A DNA stretch of 64,000 bases from contig NZ_JARKMX010000014.1 in NCBI RefSeq assembly GCF_029360705.1, positions 558,001-622,000 on the forward strand, read 5' to 3'. This DNA is from Paraflavitalea pollutisoli. Lineage in GTDB: Bacteria; Bacteroidota; Bacteroidia; Chitinophagales; Chitinophagaceae. The translations under genes were made by a program, and so were the position numbers. The notes under the pieces were generated by a model, which saw only the letters and a program-made list of their open reading frames with translations, searched no databases and was not told the DNA's origin. Of this stretch, positions 25,862 to 34,438 are shown in pieces; positions within the stretch are counted from its first letter, which is position 1, and each line of letters opens with the position of its first letter.

Positions 25862-27640
25862 TTACAGAAAATCTACCTTATCTACCTTGCGTGCTATACG
25901 AAAAGCGGCATTGATCAACCCTACATGGCTATAGGTCTGCGGGAAATTGCCCCATTGCGACCCATCCACGTGTACATCTTCGCTGAAGATGCCGAGGTGG
26001 TTGCTAAAGGACAGTATCTTATCCAGGTTTTGGATGGCATCGTCTGTACGACCCACACAAGCCAAGGCATCTACATACCAGAAAGCGCATACCAGGAAGG
26101 TGGTTTCGGGGAAGCCGAAATCATCGTAGTGCTTGTACCGGTAAAAGAGTCCATGATCAGCCAGCAGCTCTTTTTCGAGTGCGGCGATATGGTCGCGGGC
26201 ACGCTGGGAATTGTGCTCGAGGTAGTTCATGGTGACCATCGACAGGGTACTGGCATCGAGGTTGGGGGTGCCGATGGCCTGTGGATAGACCTTGCGTTCT
26301 TTATCGTAGGCTTCTTCGAGCAGCTTGTTGGCTGCCTGGGCCAGCCTGGTGGCCTGCTGCATCAGTGGCTGGTCGTTGAAGACCGCGCCGATCTTGTAGG
26401 CCGCTTTGGCACCTGCCCAATGGAAGAGCAGCGTATAGGTATGCACCTGCACCTGGTTGCGGAACTCCCACAGGCCCGAGTCGGGCATGGTGAGCGTACG
26501 CTCGATATTATTTAGCAGCCACGGTACGATGGAGCGGTAGTTGTACTTGCGCATATAGGTCAACCGCTTGTCGGTATAGAGCGGCAGCAACGATACCAGG
26601 ATCTGTCCGTATACGTCGTGCTGTAACTGGATATAGGCTTTGTTTCCGACCCGTACGGGCTTGTTGCCCAGGTAGCCGTTCAGGTCGATGGTGAGCTCTT
26701 CGAGGTCTTTCTCCCCACCGATGCCATACATAGGCTGCATAGCGTTGCCGGCGTTGGCCAGTATATTATGGATGAAATCGAAATATTTTTCCAGTTCTTC
26801 AAAGTGACCGATCTGGTTAAAGGCGCGCAGTGTATAGTGCGCATCGCGGAACCAGCAGAAGCGGTAATCCCAGTTACGGGTGCTATCGTGGAATTCGGGC
26901 AAGCTGGTGGTACCGGAAGCGATGATACCACCGGTATCTTCGTATTGATGCAGCTTCAATACCAGGGCCGAGCGGATGATCTCTTCCTGGTAGATATCCG
27001 GCAGGTAACAGCTCTTGATCCATTCCTGCCAGTGCTGGATGGTCTTGCGCAGGAATTCCTCGCTGGTTTCCTTAAGTGGTGCTTCAAGAGGAGCTCCGTA
27101 CGTCAATATCATATACCTGTCCTGGTCCAGCACCAGGGGCGTGCTGTTCAACACATAGGTCAGCGACAGATCGGTGGTTACCCGCACCTGTTGCCCCAGG
27201 TTCATGAACCGGATATGGTTGCTGCCGGTGGTCACTTCGGGTTTGATCTTGCCATAGTCACCCCGTGGGTCGCACACGACCCGGATGGCCGGCTCTCCGT
27301 GCAACAGTTCTATCTTGCGCACCAGCATCAGGGGTTTGAACTGGCGCTCGTGCACATTCATGCGCGGTGCGCAGTCTTTCACCACAAAGCTGCCGTCGGC
27401 AGCGGTGAACTCGGTACACAATACATTGGTATTGGGTACATAGTATTGCCTGCTCGTCCAGCCTTCGGCCGCGGGCGTGATGGAGAAATGCCCTCCCTTA
27501 TCCTCATCGAGCAAGGAGCCGAAGAGGAAACTGCTGTCGAAGCGTGGGAGGCACATCCATTTTACATCTGCTTTGAGGTCGATATAGGCCAGGTAAGAAC
27601 AATTACCTATTATACCCATGTTGTATTTATGCACCGGCAT
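25862..27640 (-). CDS. Glycoside hydrolase family 15 protein (glucoamylase or trehalase type)
   Basis: The protein has 592 residues. The start MPVHKYNMGIIGNCSYLAYI is the form usual in this family, and overlaps the end of the otsAB gene by 14 bp. An N-terminal beta-sandwich (about 1-220) precedes the alpha/alpha-barrel catalytic domain. Visible motifs include TRNWDYRFCWFRDA in the active site and SGLWEFRNQ, whose Glu is the likely general acid. A further acidic motif lies near the C-terminus (SHVGLINAA follows it). There is no signal peptide, so it is cytoplasmic. Because it is coupled to trehalose synthesis, an alpha,alpha-trehalase role is attractive: several bacterial GH15 enzymes have that activity. 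Glucoamylase activity cannot be excluded. Confidence 0.88.
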   Translation of the reverse strand: MPVHKYNMGIIGNCSYLAYIDLKADVKWMCLPRFDSSFLFGSLLDEDKGGHFSITPAAEGWTSRQYYVPNTNVLCTEFTAADGSFVVKDCAPRMNVHERQFKPLMLVRKIELLHGEPAIRVVCDPRGDYGKIKPEVTTGSNHIRFMNLGQQVRVTTDLSLTYVLNSTPLVLDQDRYMILTYGAPLEAPLKETSEEFLRKTIQHWQEWIKSCYLPDIYQEEIIRSALVLKLHQYEDTGGIIASGTTSLPEFHDSTRNWDYRFCWFRDAHYTLRAFNQIGHFEELEKYFDFIHNILANAGNAMQPMYGIGGEKDLEELTIDLNGYLGNKPVRVGNKAYIQLQHDVYGQILVSLLPLYTDKRLTYMRKYNYRSIVPWLLNNIERTLTMPDSGLWEFRNQVQVHTYTLLFHWAGAKAAYKIGAVFNDQPLMQQATRLAQAANKLLEEAYDKERKVYPQAIGTPNLDASTLSMVTMNYLEHNSQRARDHIAALEKELLADHGLFYRYKHYDDFGFPETTFLVCAFWYVDALACVGRTDDAIQNLDKILSFSNHLGIFSEDVHVDGSQWGNFPQTYSHVGLINAAFRIARKVDKVDFL

Positions 27641-29861
27641 ATTCCGTTTCAGTTAAAGGCGTCAATAATTGGTCTAGCAGTGGCAACACTTTCCGTTGGG
27701 AAAATACTGTGTACTGCGCAGCCGTAATTCCATTGCTAACTTTTATACTATAGGCCTTGTTGCCAAGGGCTTTGAACATATCCTCATCGGTGGTATCATC
27801 GCCGATACACAGGGTAAAATCAGGACTCAGGTCATTCACAATCCGCAGTGCCATCACGCCCTTATCGAATCCCGCCATCCGCACTTCGATTACCTTATTC
27901 CCATCGATCACCTGCAGCATGGTGTTTTGTACCATCTGGTGCAGGTTGTTGATCAATTCCCGCGAGCGGCTGAAGCCCAGATCGGCCGGCGTGTTGCGGT
28001 AATGCCAGGCAATGGTGTTGTTCTTTTCTTCCACAAACGATCCCACACAACGCGTTACGAATATCTGCATGATGGGACGGATCACTTCTTTCCAGGGTTC
28101 GGAAGTAGGAATGCTTTGCTGCCAGCTTTCGCCCTTCATCCGGAAACTGGCTCCATGTTCGGCCACCAGGGTCACGGGCAGGTGTCCCAACCATTTGTCG
28201 AGTACATCGGCATCGCGGCCACTGATGATGACCACATGGTTCTTTTCATCACTGGCCAGCCGGTACAACAGTTCTTTCAATTCTTTGCTGGGGACTGCTT
28301 CCTGGGGTACACGGGCAAAAGACACGAGGGTACCATCGTAATCGAGCAGGAAGCAACGTTTTTGCGCTTTCTGGTAATGCTGGTGGATGCGTTTGTAGAT
28401 GCGATCATCCAGTAGTTTGGTCTGCATCTTCTGTTGTTCTTTCCGCACATTGGCGAGCTGATCGAGAAAGTCATTGACCCACTTCACGACGTCATAATCC
28501 ACCAGGCGTTTTTGCATGAGCGCCATGCGGTGTTTCTGTTCGTGCAGGGGCATTTCGAGGGCACGGTCGATGGCATTGGACACATCTATTACATCTGTCG
28601 GGTTCACCAGCAGGGCTTCGTTGAGTTCGCTGGCGGCCCCGGCGAGTTCACTTAACACCAGCACACCCCGTTGGGTAACGCAGCTGGCTACGTATTCTTT
28701 GGCCACGAGGTTCATCCCATCGCGCAAGGGCGTGATGAGTGCCACATCGGCGGCCTGGTACAAGGCACACAGCTCATTAAACGGCAGGTGGTTGTAGCGG
28801 TAGATCACCGGTTGCCAGCTGATGCTGGAGAATTTTCCGTTGAGGGTACCGATCTTTTCTTCGATCTGCCGTTTCCTCTCGAGGTACGTAGGGATCTCAT
28901 CGCGTGATGGCACGACGTTGAGTACGAATACGACTTTCTCGATCCATTCGGGATGCTGTTGTAGAAAGCACTCGAAGCCATTGAGGCGGTCCATGAGCCC
29001 TTTTGTATAATCGAGCCGATCGACAGAAAAGATGATCTTCTTGTTCTCGAAGTTGCGTTTGATGTCGTTGCGCAGTTCCAGCACTTCGCTGTCGTAGGCG
29101 GCCTGGTGAAATCGTTTGTAATCGATACCGATGGGAAACAGGTCGGCTTTGACGAGCCTGTCCTGGTATTGCATGGTATAAAAATAATTATCGACGCCCA
29201 ACAACATCTTCACACTTTGCATGAAGTGTTGTACATAGTCGTGCGTATGAAACCCGATGAGGTCGGCGCCCATCAGGCCACGCAACAAAGCAGTCTTCCA
29301 TTCCGTAGGGAGCAGGCGCAATATCTCGTAAGAAGGGAACGGAATGTGCAGGAAGAAACCGATCTGCACATTGGGTTGCACCGCGCGCAGCATCTCGGGA
29401 ACCAGCATGAGCTGGTAGTCGTGTATCCACACGGTGTCGCCGGGTTCTACCACTTCTGCCAGGCGGTTGGCAAAGTTCCTGTTCACCTGAACGTATGCGT
29501 CATAATAATTCGCCTGGTATTGAACGAGGCTTGGAAAATAGTGGAACAGGGGCCATAGTACCGAGTTGGAAAAGCCGTTGTAATAATCTTTATATACAGC
29601 GGTATCCATGAACAACGGTATAGCGGTAAAATCATATTTGGCCAGTCTCGGTTGCACTTCCGACTCCCAGTCTTCGCCGGAGAAGTCGGCTACGCCCATC
29701 CACATCTTTTCCCGGATATCGCTGGATGCCGAAGCATCGCTTTCAAAATAGCTTTTGATAGCTGATACCAGGCCACCCGAACTCTGCCGGATCGTCACCT
29801 GGTCTCCGTCGCGATCTACGGAAAAAGGTAATCTGTTCGAAACAATAATAAGTCTACCCAT
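27627..29861 (-). CDS. otsAB: Bifunctional trehalose-6-phosphate synthase/phosphatase
   Basis: The protein has 744 residues and fuses two enzymes. Residues 1-470 are a GT20 trehalose-6-phosphate synthase, with IVSNRLPFSV, the glycine-rich SSGGLVSA, WIHDYQLML, GFFLHIPFPS and the nucleotide-sugar binding region RDGMNLVAKEYVA. Residues 500-740 are a HAD-type trehalose-6-phosphate phosphatase, with the nucleophile motif DYDGTL (507-512), IISGRD, EHGAS and CIGDDTTDED. It would make trehalose from UDP-glucose and glucose-6-phosphate in one polypeptide, as in many Bacteroidota. It is the first gene of a five-gene minus-strand series (otsAB, GH15, hutI, membrane protein, hutG) with gaps under 50 bp throughout. 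Confidence 0.94.
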   Translation of the reverse strand: MGRLIIVSNRLPFSVDRDGDQVTIRQSSGGLVSAIKSYFESDASASSDIREKMWMGVADFSGEDWESEVQPRLAKYDFTAIPLFMDTAVYKDYYNGFSNSVLWPLFHYFPSLVQYQANYYDAYVQVNRNFANRLAEVVEPGDTVWIHDYQLMLVPEMLRAVQPNVQIGFFLHIPFPSYEILRLLPTEWKTALLRGLMGADLIGFHTHDYVQHFMQSVKMLLGVDNYFYTMQYQDRLVKADLFPIGIDYKRFHQAAYDSEVLELRNDIKRNFENKKIIFSVDRLDYTKGLMDRLNGFECFLQQHPEWIEKVVFVLNVVPSRDEIPTYLERKRQIEEKIGTLNGKFSSISWQPVIYRYNHLPFNELCALYQAADVALITPLRDGMNLVAKEYVASCVTQRGVLVLSELAGAASELNEALLVNPTDVIDVSNAIDRALEMPLHEQKHRMALMQKRLVDYDVVKWVNDFLDQLANVRKEQQKMQTKLLDDRIYKRIHQHYQKAQKRCFLLDYDGTLVSFARVPQEAVPSKELKELLYRLASDEKNHVVIISGRDADVLDKWLGHLPVTLVAEHGASFRMKGESWQQSIPTSEPWKEVIRPIMQIFVTRCVGSFVEEKNNTIAWHYRNTPADLGFSRSRELINNLHQMVQNTMLQVIDGNKVIEVRMAGFDKGVMALRIVNDLSPDFTLCIGDDTTDEDMFKALGNKAYSIKVSNGITAAQYTVFSQRKVLPLLDQLLTPLTETEYAGA

Positions 29862-29921
29862 ATGAAAAAATTAGGGGTACGGATTAAAATGATTGAATAA
29901 TGGTTTTCAAAAAGGAGGCCA

Positions 29922-29938
29922 GTTTGAGTAATTCAAAC
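29922..29938. promoter_or_regulatory. Inverted repeat upstream of otsAB
   Basis: GTTTGA and TCAAAC are separated by 5 bp (29922-29927 and 29933-29938). The position is suitable for an operator or part of the otsAB promoter. Six-base arms can occur by chance. Confidence 0.2.
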
Positions 29939-30220
29939 CACAAACGGCGGGTGGCTATTCAGATCGTACTGACTGCAGTGACCCAATCGACTGATAACGG
30001 GCAATAGCCGGGACAAGAGGTTATGATCCCACGGGGACAAAAGTAGCCGGGGCTTATTAGGCCGACCTTATAATAAGATTACAATAAAATTAAAATGTGG
30101 AGGTTCCTGTACAAACACTTGTCTAAGCTGCTGATGTTATGACCGTTAGCAGGTAGTTGATCATCCTGTTCGCCATGATTACAAGGCGAGATATACATTA
30201 TCATCGCAGGGTATATATAA

Positions 30221-30257
30221 CAACAGCCTGACAGGTTTGCATGCTGCCAGGCTGTTG
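30221..30257 (-). terminator. Hairpin downstream of hutU, probable terminator
   Basis: A 10-bp perfect stem, CAACAGCCTG / CAGGCTGTTG, can be extended inward by three pairs past one mismatch. It lies 81 bp past the hutU stop. The following minus-strand sequence is A/T-rich but has no pure T tract, so termination may be partial. Confidence 0.6.
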
Positions 30258-30337
30258 AGGAAGAATCTATGATATCGAAACCACCGCAGGTGTTTAGTTC
30301 GAACCGGCTACCCTGTGCTCTGCCTGCATCGTTACCG

Positions 30338-32017
30338 CTATTGCAATCGCTGTTTGATATCCAACTGATGAGTTGTTGCTGTTTCCTGTGCTTGTTCGTA
30401 CCCTGCATCGGCATGTCGGATGACGCCCATACCAGGATCATTGCGCAGTACGCGAGCAAGTCTTGCTGCTGCGGCCTCGGTACCATCGGCCACGATGACC
30501 ATGCCGGCATGTATGCTGTAGCCCATCCCTACTCCACCGCCGTGGTGCAGGCTGACCCAGGAAGCACCACCAGCTGTATTGACGAGTGCATTGAGCAATG
30601 GCCAATCGGCTACGGCGTCGCTGCCATCTTTCATGGCTTCGGTTTCGCGATTGGGTGAGGCGACGGATCCGGTGTCGAGGTGATCACGACCTATGACGAT
30701 AGGCGCTTTTACTTTACCGGTGCGTACGAGTTCGTTGAAGGCCAGTCCGGCCTTTTCCCGTTCTCCTTGTCCGAGCCAGCAGATACGGGCGGGTAATCCC
30801 TGGAAGGCTATCTTCTCCTTTGCAAGGCGCAACCAGCGTTGCAGGGAGGCGTTTTCGGGAAACATCTCACCAATGACCTGGTCGGTCACGGCGATATCGG
30901 CGGGATCGCCACTGAGGGCGGCCCAGCGGAAAGGCCCTTTGCCTTCGCAGAAGAGCGGACGTATGTAAGCCGGTACAAAACCCGGGAAGTCGAAGGCGTT
31001 TTGCAAGCCCCGCTCCTGCGCCCTAGCGCGGATATTGTTGCCATAGTCGAAGGTGATGGCGCCCAGGGTTTGCAATTGTATCATCAGTTCTACGTGACGG
31101 CGCATGGAGTCATAGGCGAGGTCGATGTATTGAACGGGGTTTTGCTCGCGCAATACTTTCGCTTGTTCATAGGAGATCGTATGCGGCCAATAACCGATGA
31201 GGGGGTCGTGGGCCGAGGTTTGGTCGGTAAGGGTATCCGGAATAACGTTGCGTGCGATCAGTCGTTCCAGTAGTGTTACTGCATTGCAGTGTACACCGAT
31301 GGACAAGGTCTCGCCATTTTGCTTCGCCTCCAGGGCGCGGTCGATGGCGACGTCGATGTCTTCGATCATCACATCGAGGTATCTGGTCTCGATACGTTTT
31401 TCAATACGCCATTTTTCCACTTCCGCGATGAGGGCTACGCCTTCATTCATCGTGATCGCCAATGGCTGGGCGCCACCCATACCACCGAGACCAGCGGTTA
31501 CGTTGAGGGTACCTTTTAGGGTACCGCCAAAATGTTTGTTGGCTGCTGCCGCATAGGTTTCATAAGTGCCCTGTACGATACCTTGCGAACCGATATAGAT
31601 CCAGGAGCCGGCGGTCATTTGTCCGTACATCATCAGTCCCTTCTTTTCAAGCTCATCGAAATGTTCCCAGGTAGCCCAGCGGGGTACGAGTTGGGAATTG
31701 GACAATAAGATACGCGGGGTATCGGGATGTGTTTTCAGGATACCCACCGGCTTGCCGCTTTGGATGAGCAAGGTTTCATCATTCTCCAGGTCTTTCAGGG
31801 CTTTGATGATGTAGTCGAGTGCTTCGAAATTGCGGGCGGCTTTGCCGCGGCCACCGTATACGATGAGGTCATCGGGCCGCTCGGCCACCTGTGGGTCGAG
31901 GTTATTGAGCAACATGCGCAGGGCTGCTTCCTGTATCCAGCCTTTGCAGGTGCGTTCGCTACCCGTAGGCGTTTTGTATTTGATGGGATCGTACCGGCGG
32001 ATCGTATCGTTGTTCAT
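30338..32017 (-). CDS. hutU: Urocanate hydratase
   Basis: The protein has 559 residues. It converts urocanate to 4-imidazolone-5-propionate using tightly bound NAD as an electrophile, the second step of histidine degradation. Family motifs are clear: [32 protein letters not shown], the NAD-binding glycine run [19 protein letters not shown], and [14 protein letters not shown], which contains the conserved active-site cysteine. The end, [15 protein letters not shown], is also typical. The length is normal. It starts 24 bp after the hutH stop and closes the marR-hutH-hutU operon; a hairpin follows at 30221-30257. Confidence 0.96.
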   Translation of the reverse strand: MNNDTIRRYDPIKYKTPTGSERTCKGWIQEAALRMLLNNLDPQVAERPDDLIVYGGRGKAARNFEALDYIIKALKDLENDETLLIQSGKPVGILKTHPDTPRILLSNSQLVPRWATWEHFDELEKKGLMMYGQMTAGSWIYIGSQGIVQGTYETYAAAANKHFGGTLKGTLNVTAGLGGMGGAQPLAITMNEGVALIAEVEKWRIEKRIETRYLDVMIEDIDVAIDRALEAKQNGETLSIGVHCNAVTLLERLIARNVIPDTLTDQTSAHDPLIGYWPHTISYEQAKVLREQNPVQYIDLAYDSMRRHVELMIQLQTLGAITFDYGNNIRARAQERGLQNAFDFPGFVPAYIRPLFCEGKGPFRWAALSGDPADIAVTDQVIGEMFPENASLQRWLRLAKEKIAFQGLPARICWLGQGEREKAGLAFNELVRTGKVKAPIVIGRDHLDTGSVASPNRETEAMKDGSDAVADWPLLNALVNTAGGASWVSLHHGGGVGMGYSIHAGMVIVADGTEAAAARLARVLRNDPGMGVIRHADAGYEQAQETATTHQLDIKQRLQ

Positions 32018-32041
32018 ATGCGGTATTTATCGTGGAGGTAA

Positions 32042-33619
32042 CTAAATGCTGAAGGATTCATATCCTTTGTTGAGGTTGACCCCGGCTAGCGAGGTATAGG
32101 TGTTCACGGCTTCTACAAAAGAGAAGTCGTGAATGATGTTCCGGATCTGGTTGATATCGTCGGCGAAGATGCGGTCTTCTTCGGCAAAACTTACGCTGCG
32201 GCGTACATAGTCATGGGCAAACTCGAGGATGGCGCTGCTCTTGAGCGGATGGCGAAACTCGATGGCCTGTGAAGCGCTCAGCAGTTCGATGGCCAGGATG
32301 TACTCGAGGTTGTCGAGCACTTTGTTGAGTTTGCGGCCGCTGATGCTGCCCATACTCACGTGGTCTTCCTGGCCCAGTGAGGTGGGAATACTGTCGGCAC
32401 TGGCCGGGAAGCAGAGTGTTTTGTTTTCCGTAACCAGTGCTGCCGTGGTGTACTGGGGGATCATGAAACCACTATTGAGCCCCACATTCTTCATGAGCAA
32501 CATGGGCAGGCCCCATTTGCCTTCGAGCAGCAGGTAACAGCGACGGTCGGCGATATTGCCGATCTCGGCGGCGGCTACGCAAGCGTAGTCGAGTGGCAAG
32601 GCGAGTGGCTGGCCATGGAAGTTGCCACCGCTGATGGTATCGTCGGCGGTCAAGATGATCGGGTTGTCGGTGACGGCATTGAGTTCGATCTCCGTGAGTT
32701 CTTTCAAATGCAGCCAGGCATTGCGGGAAGCGCCATGTACCTGGGGCATACAGCGCAGGCTGTAGGGGTCTTGTACGCGGCCGCAATCGATATGGCTTTG
32801 CATGATGGCAGAATCGTGCAGCATGTCGCGCAGGCGCTGGGCCACGAGCTGGGTACCGGCAAAGGGACGCAGCTGGTGCAGGCGCGCATCGAAAGGTGCC
32901 TGGGTGCCGGTGAGTGCTTCGAGGCTCATGGCGCCGATGATGTCGGCTGCTTCGAGGCAGTTGTGCAGGCGCTGAACGCCTTTGATGGCGAAGGCCAGGA
33001 TGAACTGGGTGCCGTTGATGAGGGCGAGACCTTCTTTGGGACCGAGTTGTATGGGGGCGAGTTTGAACTGCTGCAGTACTTCCTGCGATTTGTAGCGGTG
33101 GCCACGGAAGAATACTTCACCGAGGCCGATGAGGGGCAGGAAAAGGTGGGCCAGGGGGGCAAGGTCGCCGGAGGCACCTACACTCCCCTTTTCCGGTACC
33201 AGGGGGATCACATCGTTGTCGATATGCCAGTTGATGCGTTCGAGGGTTTCCAGTTGCACGCCGGAGTAGCCTTGTGCCAGGGCCTGCATTTTGGTGATGA
33301 GCATGAGCTTGGCCACTTCGGTAGGGATGGGATCACCCACGCCTACGCTGTGGCTTTGCAGTATTTTGTATTGCAGGGTGCGGGTATCTTCTTCTGATAT
33401 TTTGGCGTTGGCGAGGATGCCGAAGCCGGTGGTGATGCCGTATACGGTACGGTCGTTATCGACAATTTCCTGTACCTGCTGCTGGCTGTTGGTGATGCGC
33501 TTTCTGGCTTCTTTGTTCAGTACGCCTTGCATGTCGCCTTTAGCGATGGCGAGGGCTTTGCCGATGGTGAGGGTTTCTACACCGTATTCGAATGTGTTGT
33601 TTTTACTGGCCATGATCAT
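32042..33619 (-). CDS. hutH: Histidine ammonia-lyase
   Basis: The protein has 525 residues. It removes ammonia from L-histidine to form urocanate. The Ala-Ser-Gly triplet that cyclises to the MIO prosthetic group is at 149-151, in GSVGASGDLAPLAH. The active-site tyrosine lies in TVYGITTGFG (Tyr60). Other family blocks are ALINGTQF, QDPYSLRCMPQVHG and GNFHGQPLALPLDY. The ATG at 33617-33619 overlaps the stop of marR in an ATGA arrangement, so translation is probably coupled; a second ATG two codons later is also possible. hutU follows 24 bp downstream. Confidence 0.96.
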   Translation of the reverse strand: MIMASKNNTFEYGVETLTIGKALAIAKGDMQGVLNKEARKRITNSQQQVQEIVDNDRTVYGITTGFGILANAKISEEDTRTLQYKILQSHSVGVGDPIPTEVAKLMLITKMQALAQGYSGVQLETLERINWHIDNDVIPLVPEKGSVGASGDLAPLAHLFLPLIGLGEVFFRGHRYKSQEVLQQFKLAPIQLGPKEGLALINGTQFILAFAIKGVQRLHNCLEAADIIGAMSLEALTGTQAPFDARLHQLRPFAGTQLVAQRLRDMLHDSAIMQSHIDCGRVQDPYSLRCMPQVHGASRNAWLHLKELTEIELNAVTDNPIILTADDTISGGNFHGQPLALPLDYACVAAAEIGNIADRRCYLLLEGKWGLPMLLMKNVGLNSGFMIPQYTTAALVTENKTLCFPASADSIPTSLGQEDHVSMGSISGRKLNKVLDNLEYILAIELLSASQAIEFRHPLKSSAILEFAHDYVRRSVSFAEEDRIFADDINQIRNIIHDFSFVEAVNTYTSLAGVNLNKGYESFSI

Positions 33620-34107
33620 GCTTTGTGGTTCATAATGGTTTCTACGCGGTCAAACAGGCTGCGTTCCGAGAGGCCTGCCTCCAGTTCGCCCACGGCTTTG
33701 AGCAGCTGTTTGCTGTGTTTGCCTTCGTTGACGAGCTCTACCATGGCGGCGGAGAGAGCTGTCCATACCGGGGCTATCTGTTGTTGTAGTTTTCTGCCTT
33801 TGGGGGTGAAGGCCACGACCTTGCGGCGGGCATCGTTGGGGTCGGCGGTGGTCTTGACGAGTCCCTTTGTTTGGAGGGCACTGATGAGCTGACTGACCGA
33901 GGAATGGGAGATCAGCAGTTCGTCGGCGATGTCGCGTATCGATACGGTCTCTTTGCGGGAGAGGATGTAGAATACGGGAAACCAGGCTGCGTCGAAAGGC
34001 AGGTCGTGCGCATCGTAGAGCCGGTTCACATCGCCCAGGAATGTTTCGCTGAGCCGCCGCAGGCGGCTGCCGAAGACGAGGAAGCCGAGTGATTCGTAGA
34101 AGTTCAT
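33616..34107 (-). CDS. MarR family regulator, first gene of the hut operon
   Basis: The protein has 163 residues and the winged-helix fold of MarR proteins: VFYILSRKETVSIRDIADEL, the recognition helix region SHSSVSQLISALQTKGLVKT and the wing ADPNDARRKVVAFTPKGRKL. It is co-transcribed with hutH and hutU (ATGA overlap with hutH). A perfect 20-bp palindrome lies 4 bp upstream of its start codon (34111-34130) and is the obvious site for self-regulation. In most known hut systems the regulator is HutC (GntR) or HutP, so a MarR protein is a variation. The ligand, perhaps urocanate or histidine, is inferred from context only. Confidence 0.88.
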   Translation of the reverse strand: MNFYESLGFLVFGSRLRRLSETFLGDVNRLYDAHDLPFDAAWFPVFYILSRKETVSIRDIADELLISHSSVSQLISALQTKGLVKTTADPNDARRKVVAFTPKGRKLQQQIAPVWTALSAAMVELVNEGKHSKQLLKAVGELEAGLSERSLFDRVETIMNHKA

Positions 34108-34110
34108 AAA

Positions 34111-34130
34111 TTGTATAAGTACTTATACAA
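34111..34130. promoter_or_regulatory. Perfect 20-bp palindrome, probable MarR operator
   Basis: TTGTATAAGTACTTATACAA reads identically on both strands. It lies 4 bp before the ATG of the MarR gene, where bound protein would block transcription or its start. Length and symmetry fit a MarR dimer site. I found no second copy in the window. Confidence 0.75.
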
Positions 34131-34151
34131 ATATAGGGAATTGGGGGAAAT

Positions 34152-34191
34152 AGGCAACCAGGCATCTAGGCAGCAAGGCATCCAGGCAGCG
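34152..34191. repeat. Octamer array AGGCANCN, locus B
   Basis: Five octamers in exact phase: AGGCAACC, AGGCATCT, AGGCAGCA, AGGCATCC, AGGCAGCG, followed by decaying units (AGCATCCA, then GTAGCCAGACAGGCGGC). Unlike loci A and C it lies between two divergent starts, upstream of the MarR palindrome. Confidence 0.75.
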
Positions 34192-34377
34192 AGCATCCAG
34201 TAGCCAGACAGGCGGCAAGCTGTACGAAGGTGAAGCTTGCAAGCACTATAACGACCCGGCCAACCAAATTAATTGAATTTAATGTCAGGCATCCTCCTCA
34301 GGTCCAATTTTACCGGATTCGGGATAGCTGCGAATTCGCTGAAAGCTTAGTTCTAAAACGTTGCAGCAAATATGAGA

Positions 34378-34409
34378 TTTGTTCGTAATTTTCGCCACGC
34401 TTATTCTTT
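34378..34409 (+). promoter_or_regulatory. Promoter-like boxes before the MFS gene
   Basis: TTTG at 34378-34381 and TATTCTTT at 34402-34409 are separated by 20 bp, the spacing of the Bacteroidota -33 (TTTG) and -7 (TAnnTTTG) elements. The -7 box is imperfect. The predicted start would give a leader of about 25 nt to the ATG at 34439. Confidence 0.4.
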
Positions 34410-34438
34410 CTAACTAAAACAAGATCAAACAACGACTA

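Larger units (their letters stand above)
29862..30337. other. Intergenic region between hutU and otsAB
   Basis: This 476-bp gap separates the two minus-strand blocks. Next to hutU it holds a hairpin (30221-30257). Next to otsAB it should hold a promoter, and a short inverted repeat lies 61 bp before the otsAB start codon. No reading frame here looks like protein, and no tRNA or riboswitch fold is recognised. Confidence 0.5.
34108..34438. other. Divergent regulatory region between marR-hut and the MFS gene
   Basis: This 331-bp region contains, from left to right, the palindrome (34111-34130), an octamer array (34152-34191), about 180 bp with no feature I can name, and a promoter-like pair of boxes before the MFS gene (34378-34409). 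No reading frame here looks like protein. Confidence 0.55.

Noticed and set aside
30079-30510. Minus-strand frame across the end of hutU and the following gap
   Set aside because: It overlaps hutU out of frame and crosses the hairpin at 30221-30257. The translation has no domain features.
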